From Paenibacillus sp. RC334 (GTDB lineage: Bacteria > Bacillota > Bacilli > Paenibacillales > Paenibacillaceae): 64,000 nucleotides of DNA. Below are positions 1 through 9,292 of the stretch, piece by piece (position 1 is the first letter of the stretch; each line of letters starts with the position of its first letter). The notes under the pieces are model-generated. The model was not told the origin of the DNA. It searched no databases and was given only the letters and a program-made list of their open reading frames with translations. The position numbers were made by a program, and so were the translations under genes. Location: positions 1,984,001-2,048,000 of the forward strand of contig NZ_CP125370.1 in NCBI RefSeq assembly GCF_030034735.1, in the 5' to 3' direction.

Positions 1-815
1 CCAAGGCAGTTATAAATCCGGTGCTGAACCTTGTAATTTTGAATAAAGTAAGATCAATAAGAGGGCTGGCGCTTTTATTTTGACGACGGATAAAGATGAT
101 AAGTGCCAAGACGCCGATAACCGCACCTATTACGGCCAATATTGGAGACCCGTCACGACGGGCAAACTCTTTGATAGAATAGATGAGTCCCACCATGGCG
201 ATCATGATTTGGATGGAACCGGTAAGATCCCATTTTTTCTCTTTATTGCCCGCATGTTTTGGAACATAAATCAGAGTTAATGCAAAAGCAATGATCGCAA
301 TTGGCAAGTTAATCAAAAATACAGAACCCCACCAAAAATGCTCTAAAAGAAGCCCGCCGACGATAGGACCTAGTCCTGCACCTCCTGCGGAAACGGAGCC
401 CCAAATTCCGATCGCTAATCCACGCTCGCGTTCATCAGTAAATGTAATCCTAATGATTGACAAGGTAGCGGGCATCATCATTGACGCTCCGACTGCAAGA
501 AGAACCCGAGATGCCACTAATACAAAGGGCACGGGAGAAAAGGCGGCAGTAAGCGAAGCAGCAGCAAATACAAGCAAACCGAGGGTAAAGATTTTTTTTA
601 TAACCCAATCGGTCCCCAAGCGTTCCCATTGCTGGCAGCAGACCCGCCATAACGAGCGAATACCCATTCAGAATCCATAATTTTTCTGACGCGGAAGCAC
701 CGAGGTCATGGGTTAGGCTTGGCAATGCCGTGTAAAGGATGGTCATATCCATTACAATAAGTAAAAGTGCGCTTGATACGATAGCCAGAATCATCCAACG
801 TTTGAATTTAGACAT
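1..815 (-). pseudogene. MFS multidrug exporter of the DHA2 (EmrB/QacA) type, frameshifted and cut by the window edge
   Basis: The N-terminus (MSKFKRW, then a first membrane helix with DMTILYTALPSL and the loop motif GDRLGYKK) is that of a proton-driven 14-helix drug exporter. Reading is lost at a run of eight T on the + strand (592-599); with seven, the frame continues into recognisable MFS sequence down to position 1. The ATG at 815 is preceded by GGAGG at good spacing; an upstream in-frame ATG at 851 has no such site. The gene is divergent from a MerR-type regulator, a usual arrangement for inducible drug pumps. The break may be real or a sequencing error. The C-terminal part lies outside the window. 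Confidence 0.8.
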
Positions 816-865
816 GTTTTCCTCCGTTAATACAAATTTAAGGTATTGCATTTAAAACTTTAAAC

Positions 866-882
866 TATAGGGTTACCGTATA
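866..882. promoter_or_regulatory. Probable MerR operator between exporter and regulator
   Basis: A 17-base inverted repeat, TATAGGGTTACCGTATA, lies in the divergent intergenic region. On the minus strand it falls between a possible -35 (TTGAGT, complement of 882-887) and an A/T-rich -10 candidate (complement of 859-864). A dyad inside the spacer is where MerR-family activators bind. The assignment to the adjacent regulator is inferred from position. Confidence 0.55.
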
Positions 883-949
883 CTCAAGTGAAAATTCATG
901 GGGTATACTAAAATTATTAGGTTTCTAAAATCATAACGGAGGAAGAGTT

Positions 950-1789
950 ATGTCAAAAAGTCACAGCCAATACTTTACTACCAGTGAGCTTGCCAAAACT
1001 TGCGGAGTTACCAAACATACCCTGTTCCATTATGATGAGATTGGACTCTTAAAACCAGAATTCACAAACGAAAAAGGCTATCGTTATTACTCCATTCAGC
1101 AATGTTACACGCTTGATATTATTAATGTGCTGAAGAAGGCGGGGAGTTCACTACAGGAAATCAAGGGATTTATTCAGAATCAGAACACGCCTCTACTCAT
1201 AGAACTGTTCAAACAGAAACTGCATGACCTGGAAGTAGAACGGATTAGAATAAAACGGTTGCAAGGCCTTTTGAAAGGCGCCATTGAAATGACGGAGCAA
1301 GCTAACGGAGAGTTACACGATGGGCCGTCGATTGAGGAATGTGAAGAGGAATATTTCATTGCCACACCATTGGAACAGGGAGATGGTGATAAGGAGTTTG
1401 CTCACAAATTAAGCGAACATCGAGATTATTGCGAAAATCACTTTATTGATTACGAGTTTCCGATCTGGACGATTTTATGCAAGGATCGTTTTGAGTCAGG
1501 CGATTATTATACGGACTATATTGCCAATAAACTCAAGGCTCCGATTTTGGGGGAGAGAATGATCACCAAACCCCAAGGGCTCTATGCAGTCATGAATCAC
1601 AGAGGATCATATGAAACAATGTCAGAAACGTATTCCATTATAAGAAAATATATAGAGAGTAATGGGAAGGCTGTATGCGGAAATGCGTACGCGGTGGAGT
1701 TGCTCAGCTATTTCGCAGAAAAAAATCCGGACGACTATGTAATACGGATATCGGTTGAGGTTTGTAAAGGGAGAAAATTTCTTTTATAA
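950..1789 (+). CDS. MerR-family regulator with GyrI-like effector-binding domain (BmrR type)
   Basis: 279 residues. An N-terminal MerR winged helix (about 8-75; TSELAKTCGVTKHTLFHYDE, then GLLKPEF and GYRYYS) is followed by a coiled-coil linker (about 80-120) and a C-terminal GyrI/BmrR-like domain that in relatives binds hydrophobic cations. GGAGG lies 7 bases before the ATG. It is divergent from the DHA2 exporter and probably activates it when a toxic ligand is bound; the dyad at 866-882 is the likely site. The ligand cannot be told from sequence. Confidence 0.88.
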   Translation: MSKSHSQYFTTSELAKTCGVTKHTLFHYDEIGLLKPEFTNEKGYRYYSIQQCYTLDIINVLKKAGSSLQEIKGFIQNQNTPLLIELFKQKLHDLEVERIRIKRLQGLLKGAIEMTEQANGELHDGPSIEECEEEYFIATPLEQGDGDKEFAHKLSEHRDYCENHFIDYEFPIWTILCKDRFESGDYYTDYIANKLKAPILGERMITKPQGLYAVMNHRGSYETMSETYSIIRKYIESNGKAVCGNAYAVELLSYFAEKNPDDYVIRISVEVCKGRKFLL

Positions 1790-1858
1790 GGTTCCCCTTT
1801 AAGATATGATAGAGAATAACGCACTTTATGATGAAGCTATTGAAAGGTTGGTTGAGAG

Positions 1859-2371
1859 ATGGAGAAAGCAACTTTTGCAGGAGGATGCTTCTGGTGTATG
1901 GTGACTCCGTTCGAGGAGCAGCCGGGCATTCATGGCATTGTCTCAGGCTATACTGGAGGGACGATTCCCGATCCGACCTACGAACAGGTTAAAACAGGAA
2001 GTACAGGTCACTACGAGGTGGTGCAGATTACTTTTGAGCCTGAGTTGTTTCCTTATGAAAAGCTGCTCGAATTGTATTGGCCCCAAACGGACCCCACAGA
2101 CGGGGAAGGTCAATTTCAGGATCGGGGTACACAGTACAAACCCGCTATTTTTTACCACACGGAGCAGCAACGGGAACTCGCACTGCAATCCAAGGAACAA
2201 TTGGCACAATGCGGACGCTTTGACAAGCCCATCGTGACGGAAATTCTTCAGGCCTCCATATTTTATCCGGCAGAGGATTACCATCAGGATTATCACAAAA
2301 AGAATGTGAAGCATTACAAGGAAGACCGCGCCCAATCGGGTCGTGATGAGTTTATACATCAGAACTGGTAA
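1859..2371 (+). CDS. msrA: Peptide-methionine (S)-S-oxide reductase
   Basis: 170 residues, the usual length for a stand-alone MsrA. The signature GCFWC is at residues 9-13, with catalytic Cys10; GYTGG, TGHYEVVQ and the QDRGTQYKPAIFY block follow, all typical of the family. It repairs oxidised methionine in cytosolic proteins using thioredoxin. No MsrB domain is fused and none is adjacent. The ribosome site is weak (GGTTGAGAG). It follows the MerR gene on the same strand after 69 bases and may be read with it, but no functional link is evident. Confidence 0.94.
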   Translation: MEKATFAGGCFWCMVTPFEEQPGIHGIVSGYTGGTIPDPTYEQVKTGSTGHYEVVQITFEPELFPYEKLLELYWPQTDPTDGEGQFQDRGTQYKPAIFYHTEQQRELALQSKEQLAQCGRFDKPIVTEILQASIFYPAEDYHQDYHKKNVKHYKEDRAQSGRDEFIHQNW

Positions 2372-2492
2372 GCAGGTTTAGCATACATTTTGCGTACGTA
2401 AGGCAGATCAGGGATACCCCCTTGGGTCTGCCCATACATATTTAGGCCTCGTTACTCACACAATGAAGGGACAGAGAAGGAGGCTGACCTGA

Positions 2493-3434
2493 ATGAGTAA
2501 ACGAACGAAGCAGAACCTGAGAAACGTCATAAAGAAGGCTATACAGGCTACTCGCAGCCGTAAAGAGCCAAGCTGTGCACAGGTGGTTTTCCAAAATCTG
2601 AGAATGAAAAAAAACTTAACTGCCTGTATTGTGGTGGGTCTTGTGTTTACGGTATGCGGTAATGTCTGGAGCATGGATGTAGCGAGCGCTACGGGTAAGC
2701 AGGATCAGCACCAAAAGATGGTGGCCGTCATTATCGACGACATGGGCAACAACATGAAAGGGACAGAGCAAATTTTAAATTTGCCGGTTAAAATTACGGT
2801 TGCGGTGATGCCGTTTCTGCCTTCCACCAAGCAGGATGCCATGGAAGCTCACAAGCGTGGTCATGACGTCATTGTGCATCTTCCAATGGAGCCAAAGCAG
2901 GGAAAACCCGAATGGCTTGGACCTGGAGCGATTAAGGCGAATATGTCGGATGAAGAAGTACGCGCCAAGGTGACAGCAGCCATTAAGGAAGTCCCTTTTG
3001 CGATAGGTATGAATAATCACATGGGCTCCAAGGTCACCTCAGACAAACGCATTATGTCCATTGTTCTGGATGTTTGCAAGGAGCATGGACTATTTTTTGT
3101 CGACAGCCGTACGAACTATTGGTCAGTAGTGCCTGAGCTGGCCGTAGAAAAGGGAATGCCACCGGTGCGCAATGACATTTTTCTGGATGATACCCATACA
3201 CTCGCCCATGTGAATCGGCAACTGACCAAGGTGGGAGAATGGGTGGACGAGCACGATACCTGTGTAACGATTGGTCATGTTGGTGTATCCGGCATGTACA
3301 CGTCCGCGGCACTCCATTCATCGGTTCCCACGCTAAAAGATCACGCCAAGTTTGTGGGCATTAGTGATTTGGTACGTTCCGTATGGGGATGGAAGGGAGC
3401 TCCTGCCACCCCACACTACCATACCGTCAAATGA
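2493..3434 (+). CDS. Divergent polysaccharide deacetylase family protein (YibQ/DUF610 type)
   Basis: 313 residues. A basic N-terminus and one hydrophobic segment (about 42-60) suggest a signal anchor, followed by a NodB-like barrel from about residue 78. Family motifs are visible: IIDDMG, HLPMEP, NNHMGS, FFVDSRT, DIFLDD and GHVG. GAAGGAGG lies about 8 bases before the ATG; an internal ATG at 2604 directly before the hydrophobic segment lacks a ribosome site. Members are thought to act at the cell surface but the substrate is not established. Its last 19 bases overlap the end of the convergent amidase gene. Confidence 0.85.
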   Translation: MSKRTKQNLRNVIKKAIQATRSRKEPSCAQVVFQNLRMKKNLTACIVVGLVFTVCGNVWSMDVASATGKQDQHQKMVAVIIDDMGNNMKGTEQILNLPVKITVAVMPFLPSTKQDAMEAHKRGHDVIVHLPMEPKQGKPEWLGPGAIKANMSDEEVRAKVTAAIKEVPFAIGMNNHMGSKVTSDKRIMSIVLDVCKEHGLFFVDSRTNYWSVVPELAVEKGMPPVRNDIFLDDTHTLAHVNRQLTKVGEWVDEHDTCVTIGHVGVSGMYTSAALHSSVPTLKDHAKFVGISDLVRSVWGWKGAPATPHYHTVK

Positions 3435-4177
3435 GCAATAATGCCTTCGGCTATCGCTTCTGCGACGTTTTTTTGACCGCGGTCCCCCGAAAGAATGGCC
3501 CTGTCCTGTTCATTGCTGATGAATCCGGTTTCCACGATTACAGAGGGATGCTGGATTTTGTTCAGAAGATAGAAGGGTTTTCCGTAAACCGTTTCTCTGT
3601 TCATGCAGAATAAGCGGTTCAATGAATGTTGAATCCGTTCTGCCAACAGATAGCTGCTGCCTTCGTCCTGGTACAAAACAATCGGCCCCCGTTTTTCGGC
3701 ACGTTTGGTCCAATTCACATGCAGACTGACGACTAAAGCGGTGGGCAGCTGTTCTGTCAGGCTCTTACGCTGGGCCAGGTCTTTCAGATGTCGGGATTTG
3801 GATTGCAGCCAACGGTTATCGTCGCTTAGAGCATAATCCTTGTCCCTGTTTAAGACCGCAGGATAGCCCTGAGAGCGTAAAATCAGATATAGCTTTTGAC
3901 CAATTGCGAGATTAATATCTTTTTCCAAAAGACCCTTATGGCTCGTTCCACCATCCACGCCTCCATGACCAACGTCTATGATTACAACGGGCTTGGCAAA
4001 AGCGTGATAGGACGAATGTACGTTGGATTGACTTTCTGTGTCCTTGTTCGGATTGGTGCTTTTTTCGCCGGGCTGGGCGCTTGCATAGGCAAAGGAGGCA
4101 AATACAGCACTGCAAAGGATACTTAAACTCAATCCCATTCCTATTAGCCATATGATGTTTAGCTTTTCTTTTCGCAC
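3416..4177 (-). CDS. N-acetylmuramoyl-L-alanine amidase, CwlD-like (Amidase_3)
   Basis: 253 residues with a GTG start (GGAGGA 7-8 bases upstream). There is an N-terminal membrane/signal segment (about 8-32), a polar linker, then a zinc amidase domain: DVGHGG (His ligand), LLEKD (Glu ligand), VSLHVN (His ligand) and the catalytic Glu in VETGFISN. It cleaves the bond between N-acetylmuramic acid and the stem peptide. Length and order of motifs resemble CwlD, which works with a deacetylase to make muramic delta-lactam in the spore cortex. Whether this copy is the sporulation enzyme is not certain. The convergent neighbour is from a different deacetylase family. Confidence 0.88.
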   Translation of the reverse strand: MRKEKLNIIWLIGMGLSLSILCSAVFASFAYASAQPGEKSTNPNKDTESQSNVHSSYHAFAKPVVIIDVGHGGVDGGTSHKGLLEKDINLAIGQKLYLILRSQGYPAVLNRDKDYALSDDNRWLQSKSRHLKDLAQRKSLTEQLPTALVVSLHVNWTKRAEKRGPIVLYQDEGSSYLLAERIQHSLNRLFCMNRETVYGKPFYLLNKIQHPSVIVETGFISNEQDRAILSGDRGQKNVAEAIAEGIIAHLTVW

Positions 4178-4227
4178 GTTCTATTCCTCCAATAGACGGA
4201 TTGATTAATTTGATATTCAGGTACTGC

Positions 4228-4260
4228 AAGACATAAACAAGCTAACAAAGACATAAACAA
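4228..4260. repeat. Two direct copies of a 13-base sequence, 20-base period
   Basis: AAGACATAAACAA occurs at 4228-4240 and 4248-4260, upstream of the amidase gene on its 5' side. A period of 20 bases places both copies on about the same helix face, as in tandem regulator sites. No known consensus was recognised. Confidence 0.6.
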
Positions 4261-4283
4261 CTATAACCAAGCAGCATAGCTGC

Positions 4284-4326
4284 CTTAAACAAAATTATTA
4301 GCCTTCGGGTAACGATTTTGTTTAAG
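4284..4326. other. Long imperfect hairpin in a divergent intergenic region
   Basis: A 12-base perfect outer stem (CTTAAACAAAAT at 4284-4295 with its complement ending at 4326) encloses an imperfect inner stem capped by a TTCG-type loop. The only gene-free stretch of more than 300 bases here (4178-4490) holds this hairpin and the repeat at 4228-4260. It lies between divergent genes, so it is not a simple 3' terminator for either. Confidence 0.55.
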
Positions 4327-4490
4327 ATAGTATGTACCATTTAAGGGAAACCATGCATAGTTATTCCCGCAGGGTTAGACTTTTTGGAAAATGAGCAAGC
4401 TAAACTTATCTGCATCCAACGCGTGAATTTAATGTTTTCCTGCAATGCGAACATAATGTCAGGGATGCAGATTAAAGGAGGTCGCGGAGG

Positions 4491-4682
4491 ATGGCCAAGA
4501 GTGACGAGCTGGTGACATACATTACGCAACGAATTGTTCGGTATATGGAAACGCCACGCGATGTACGCCGTAGCCGTAAACAATCAAGAGAGCCATGGGT
4601 ATACAAATGGTTCGGAATGCTGCCGCTCGCTCTGAATATGTGGATTAAATCCGCACGCAAAGGGCGAAAGGAACGACATTAA
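4491..4682 (+). CDS. yqzE: YqzE family small protein
   Basis: 63 residues: MAKSDELVTYITQR, then METPRDVRR and WVYKWFGMLPLALNMW. This pattern (short helix with YMETP, basic stretch, WFGxxPLAL) is that of YqzE, found after the comG operon in Bacillus. Function is unknown. AAAGGAGG lies 9 bases upstream of the ATG. No comG gene is nearby, so the link to competence seen in Bacillus is not kept in this window. A short inverted repeat rich in T follows at about 4690-4738. Confidence 0.8.
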   Translation: MAKSDELVTYITQRIVRYMETPRDVRRSRKQSREPWVYKWFGMLPLALNMWIKSARKGRKERH

Positions 4683-4777
4683 AATCGCCAAAGAGACCAC
4701 AAGAGGCATACGGAATGCCGTTTGAGGTCTCTTTTTGTGTTATAGAAATGATCAAGGTGATTGCATTAATTAATGGC

Positions 4778-4909
4778 TATAAAACGAACTCGAAAAATGA
4801 ACATAAAAACGGAGTAGGCGTAATGGTGCTGTACAAGCGAAGCGGTCGCGATGGGAAGCACCATCCGGCTGCACAGTGGCACGATAGAAACTTTTAAGTT
4901 CAGTTTATA
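4778..4909. repeat. Dispersed foldback element, copy A (terminal inverted repeats)
   Basis: About 132 bases, closely related to copy B at 40260-40377. Imperfect terminal inverted repeats (ATAAAACGAACTCGAAAA at the left; the right end reads CTTTTAAGTTCAGTTTATAT) enclose a shared core with an inner hairpin, ATGGTGCT ... AGCACCAT. Copy A carries 16 extra bases in the loop, bounded by AAGC repeats, compared with copy B. Its right end overlaps the last three codons and stop of the secreted-protein gene at 4900-6006. It encodes nothing evident; it resembles a miniature inverted-repeat element. Confidence 0.75.
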
Positions 4910-6006
4910 TAGGAGTGCATACGATAAAATCCACCGCCAGATAACAGCTGATCCAGCGGGACAAAGCGGGAAAGCCCGGTGCGGCAGGTTACCGCATACA
5001 TAATAGGATGAGAGAGACCATGCGAAGGGTTCCAGGACTGATATCCGTTAATAGCTAAGGGGCCGCCAAAAGCGAAATTTATGTCTGTAGCAGAAAATAC
5101 GATACGTGATGATTCACTCAGTGTGTTAGTAAACTGCTGTACGTTATGGATGGAAAGCTTTTGTTTGGGTAGAAGCCAACTAAGATCGTCATAGGGATCA
5201 AAAGGCTCAGCCGAAAGGGTAATCGCCTGTGCATCTGCTTTCAGAGAGAGAGCAGATGAAGGAATTGTACTGCTGTGGAGCTTGTTTTTCCAACTCCCAT
5301 CAGCTACCTCCGCAGGCAATGGATCCCCCGTAAAAGCGTCGATGCACACTTCGATGCCAGTGGAGGAACGCACCAGCCAGTAGGCTAATAGCGGTTCCTC
5401 ATACATGGGGGTAATTTGCAGCTTGTCAATGGAGGAAAGTTTGGTTTCTGGGAGGGATTTAAGGGATTGGCGGAGTAAATTCATACTGTACGGCCCGCCT
5501 GGCCCGTTTCCGTATTCATTAAGCTGATAAGCGCCGTTATGATCTGCCCCGATAATCAGGTAGCCAATGTATTCTCCTGCACGATTCACCTGCACGAGCC
5601 AGCTATGTGTTCCGGGACCGAGCGGGTGGTAGTTAAGCTCGGCATCTTTCCACTGGGCAAAAGACGGCTGTGTGGATAGCGACTGCACCGTATCGGTGGA
5701 AACCCGCTTTACGTCCGTTGGAACCCCTTGTTCCTGAGCAGGAGGACTTGCAGAAGAGTTACCTGGGGAAAGGGAAGGGCTTACAGTAGTTGCCTCGATT
5801 TGCCCCTGCTTCCCATCTTGGTTCTTGTTCGTGGGTTCCGATGAGGAAACCAATGAAGTTGCTTCGTAAGAGGGTGACGGGTTTGCGTTGTGGTCTTGGG
5901 TTGCTGAGGAGGCCGCTTGAATGGAAGCAAACGGACAGACTGCGGACAGGCCGATCAGAACAGCCGCAATCATACCAACGCTATAGTGTCCGGAATTTTT
6001 TTTCAA
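4900..6006 (-). CDS. Secreted protein of unknown function
   Basis: 368 residues. I do not recognise the family. A Sec signal peptide is clear (MKKNSGHYSVGM, hydrophobic core, cleavage after SIQA near residue 31). A Ser/Pro/Thr/Gln-rich linker follows to about residue 105, then a folded region with YIGYLIIGADHNGAYQLNEYG and a Gly-rich C-terminal part. Hydrophobic, Tyr-rich, Cys-poor sequence suggests an extracellular or wall-associated domain. The stop codon is inside repeat copy A, so the present C-terminus (YIN) may come from insertion of that element. The gene precedes no obvious partner; yqhG ends about 250 bases upstream. Confidence 0.7.
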   Translation of the reverse strand: MKKNSGHYSVGMIAAVLIGLSAVCPFASIQAASSATQDHNANPSPSYEATSLVSSSEPTNKNQDGKQGQIEATTVSPSLSPGNSSASPPAQEQGVPTDVKRVSTDTVQSLSTQPSFAQWKDAELNYHPLGPGTHSWLVQVNRAGEYIGYLIIGADHNGAYQLNEYGNGPGGPYSMNLLRQSLKSLPETKLSSIDKLQITPMYEEPLLAYWLVRSSTGIEVCIDAFTGDPLPAEVADGSWKNKLHSSTIPSSALSLKADAQAITLSAEPFDPYDDLSWLLPKQKLSIHNVQQFTNTLSESSRIVFSATDINFAFGGPLAINGYQSWNPSHGLSHPIMYAVTCRTGLSRFVPLDQLLSGGGFYRMHSYIN

Positions 6007-6258
6007 TGGAATCCACCTTTCTGACGGCTAATGCACCGATGGAGGCTTTTTTATCCAGCATAAAGCTTGTCCGATAAAAAGACTGCTACACCTTGTCGGC
6101 ACATCTGTCCTGACCGGGTTCGTTTTTTGCTGTCGATAAGTAGCGGCAGGCCTGGCAAAGCTTGTCGGTACAGCAATAAACCCGATATAGTCTGAAGTAC
6201 GATGTTAAAAGCTGACGATACTTCTGCAACCAGCCTGCGAAGGAGCGTGAGATATTGG

Positions 6259-7265
6259 TTACCGCAGATGAAATATCCCGCAGTTAATGGCGGATACAAG
6301 CACCTTGGGTTCATATTGCCATACCATTTCTTTGCGACGGGCTTGATGCTGCTCTTGTACGGCTTCTTTTTTTCCTCTTCTTCTTTTTGCTCCTTAACCA
6401 AATCATCGTAATAGTGATCAATCACCTCCAATTCCTCGCGCAACCGTTCTCTGGCCTGCACAGCCCACTTGTAATCCTGCTGGCTCAGCTGAGCATTGAG
6501 GTAGTTTTCCAGCGAGATGGAGGCCTCCTGAACAGATAATTTTGCAGGCTGCACATGCATATTGCCTGCCAGTAGCGGGCTGAGCTGCCGGGATTCAAGC
6601 ATGCTACCAAAGTTGGGTACGATGGTGCCGCTTTTGAGTGAAATCCCAAGCCAGTGGAGTTCTTCCCGCTTCAAATCACAGGCAAATTCGATCTTGTAGC
6701 AGACGCCTAACCAAGCTTCATATACTGCGGGAGAACGGGCGTATAATTGACGAGCATTAGGTTGCTCGAACAAATTGACATATTTTCCTCCATCCCGTGC
6801 AGCTTCAAAAATTTGATGCAGCCGACGACTCCCATAGTGAAGTTCTTCCTGCAAAATACGTCCGGGTCCCAACTGCGGTAACGCTGGAACATGGCCGAAG
6901 TAACGGCCCATGACCTGATCCTGTGCCGGACTGCCGGACGCTGGAGCCTGTTGTGATCCTTGCCCCGGTTGTGCTTGTGACGGGGTGAGAGACGTATTCT
7001 TTGTGGGCGACGTATTGTCTATCGAACTCTCCTGTGCCGTCCGGTAGGCTTCCCCATCGAAAATAAAGGTGAACGACATCGTTTGCGCCGGAACACCGGT
7101 ACGCTCTACATAGCCCCAATAGTAGGGGCGGTTCGTTAGAGCTTTATCCGCTTCGGGAGAAAGCTTGACGGTCACATGGTTGGGCGACCTCTCGATCACG
7201 TTGCATCCGGTCGCTTCCAGATACGTGAGGACAAAGCGCTGTACCTGCTGTGAATTCATGGTCAT
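6259..7265 (-). pseudogene. yqhG: YqhG family protein, frameshifted near the 3' end
   Basis: The open frame codes for a YqhG-like protein (NSQQVQRFVLTYLEATGC, RPYYWGYVERTG, LHYGSRRLHQIFEAA, SGTIVPNF). At a run of seven T (6367-6373) the frame slips. With eight, it continues with the family C-terminus (RRKEMVWQYEPKVLVSAINC) and stops at 6259, giving about 335 residues. As written it runs on to 6051 with unrelated residues. The start ATG has AAAGGAGG 8 bases upstream, inside the end of the helicase gene (1-base gap), so the two are co-transcribed. Function is unknown. Confidence 0.78.
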
Positions 7266-7266
7266 A

Positions 7267-9156
7267 TCAGCGGCCTCCTTTCGCGCCGCGTCGGGCTTTG
7301 GCTGGAGGGACAGCGCTGCCTGACAAGCCTAGCAAAGCAGCGGTGCCTTGGCTTGTTCCCGTCAAACGCCCGTTGATCTGATTGGCTTCGGAGGACATAT
7401 CGGTTGCCGTATCCGAAGTAGATGGACTTTCTGTGCGAATCTGTTTCATTTCCTGTTTGATCGAATCCAGCGAATGACCTAGTTTTTGCATTTTTCGGCG
7501 TATTTCATCATCACTGCTGGATTCAAGCATGATTCTATATAGGCTCTTTTCAATGGATTCCTTCTTTTCAAACCGTTCCAGAATGACGTCCAGCCCGCCT
7601 ATAACCATTTCGAACATATTGATTTTTTCATGCAGCAGGTGGAGGATATGCTCTTCAATCGTTCCGGTAGTGGACAGGTTGAAAATATTTACATCATGCG
7701 TCTGTCCCAGTCGATGCACACGTCCAATCCGTTGCTCCACACGCATGGGGTTCCACGGCAGGTCAAAGTTAATCATATGGTGGCAAAATTGCAGGTTAAT
7801 GCCCTCGCCGCCCGCCTCCGTGGCAATCATCACCTGAATGCGTCCGCGGAACAGATCCATCATCCAGTCCTTGCGTCCCCGGTTCATGCCTCCCCGATAA
7901 GGAACAGCGGATAATCCACGATCACGAAAATAGTTCAGCAAATACTCCTGTGTAGCCCGGTATTCGGTAAAAATTATCACTTTTTCGTTCATTTGACGAA
8001 TGAGTTCAAGCGCCTTTTCCGCCTTTGAATTGGCTTTAATCGCTTTGATGTGCGCGACCAATTCCCAGACGCGATCACGCAAGGGAGAGTCGGGCGCCAT
8101 CTTTTTAGACAAATTGACAAGCGTTACGAATACCGCATCCCGGCTACTGCACACTTCTCGCTGAAGGGTAACGAGAGACAGCATACTGCTCAAATTTCCG
8201 CCATTCGCCTGATATTGATCCTTGACAAAGGAAGTGACTCCATCGTATAGCGTTTGTTCTTCCGGCGAAAGTTCCAAGTGAATGTTGGAAACATTTCGTT
8301 TGGTGAACTGGACCGGCCCTTCGCCGCGACGGTTGCGGATCATGACTTTGGACAGCTCATCCTTGAGCTGATCCTCATTTTTAGGTAGACGTTTATCCAC
8401 AACGAAGTTGGCTGAAAAATCCCCATGTCGTCCTAACTGACCGGGCTTGAGCAATGTAATGAGATTGAAGAGCTCGGACAAATCGTTTTGTACAGGGGTG
8501 GCGGTCAGGAGCAAACAATATTTTTTACGCAGCTTCATAATGAACTGGTAGTTGGATGTTTTTTTATTTTTCAGCTTGTGGGCTTCGTCGATAATGAGCA
8601 GATCATAATCAGTGTCCAGCAGGATGTTGCTGTGTGGCTCCCGCTTGGCTGTATCCATAGAGGCCACGACGACCTCGGACGACCAGGAATATGCTTTTTT
8701 CTGAGCGACAGCCGGAATGCCAAATTTGCTGTTCAGCTCACGAACCCATTGAAGCACCAGAGAAGCGGGGACAAGAATAAGCACTTTGGCGGCAAGCCCG
8801 CGAACCAGATATTCTTTTAGAATCATTCCAGCTTCGATCGTCTTACCCAAGCCGACTTCATCAGCGAGGATGGCGCGACCAGACATTTCAAACAATACCT
8901 TACGGGCCGTATCCAGCTGATGGGGCAGCGGAGTGAGGTCTTGCAAATGCTTCAGACATTGAAGCTCATCAAAGCTGGGGACCAGCTTGGCCTTTTCTGC
9001 CTCAATCGCCAACTGATATAGACCCCAATCTCCCCAAGGTCCTCCTTTGCGAAGGCGTTGGTCCAGCTCATCCTGCCAGCTACGGTCAAATTGCACCGGA
9101 ACAGGCAGTGTTGCCTGATTTTGTGATGTTGGGGAACTTGTCGATTTAGCTTTCAT
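7267..9156 (-). CDS. yqhH: SNF2-family DEAD/DEAH helicase (YqhH-like)
   Basis: 629 residues from the ATG at 9156 (AGGGAGGG 8 bases upstream); a longer open frame has no better site. Helicase motifs are complete: ADEVGLGKTIEAG (Walker A), IIDEAHKLKN, LTATPVQND, then the C-terminal RecA domain with TEAGGEGINLQFC and QRIGRVHRLGQ. Such proteins are ATP-driven double-strand DNA translocases related to RapA/HepA. The last 60 residues are polar and Gly/Ala-rich. It forms a two-gene operon with yqhG, the same pairing as in Bacillus. Its DNA or protein substrate is not known. Confidence 0.9.
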   Translation of the reverse strand: MKAKSTSSPTSQNQATLPVPVQFDRSWQDELDQRLRKGGPWGDWGLYQLAIEAEKAKLVPSFDELQCLKHLQDLTPLPHQLDTARKVLFEMSGRAILADEVGLGKTIEAGMILKEYLVRGLAAKVLILVPASLVLQWVRELNSKFGIPAVAQKKAYSWSSEVVVASMDTAKREPHSNILLDTDYDLLIIDEAHKLKNKKTSNYQFIMKLRKKYCLLLTATPVQNDLSELFNLITLLKPGQLGRHGDFSANFVVDKRLPKNEDQLKDELSKVMIRNRRGEGPVQFTKRNVSNIHLELSPEEQTLYDGVTSFVKDQYQANGGNLSSMLSLVTLQREVCSSRDAVFVTLVNLSKKMAPDSPLRDRVWELVAHIKAIKANSKAEKALELIRQMNEKVIIFTEYRATQEYLLNYFRDRGLSAVPYRGGMNRGRKDWMMDLFRGRIQVMIATEAGGEGINLQFCHHMINFDLPWNPMRVEQRIGRVHRLGQTHDVNIFNLSTTGTIEEHILHLLHEKINMFEMVIGGLDVILERFEKKESIEKSLYRIMLESSSDDEIRRKMQKLGHSLDSIKQEMKQIRTESPSTSDTATDMSSEANQINGRLTGTSQGTAALLGLSGSAVPPAKARRGAKGGR

Positions 9157-9292
9157 GATGGATTCCCTCCCTCCTAGTAATGGCGCAGATGAAGCTCTTG
9201 GTTCTGTCACATTGTTGACATCTATGTTGCACAGATCGTAGATGTAGTATGGACGGAAAAAGATATCTTCATAACAGGAGAGGTGAAATCCT

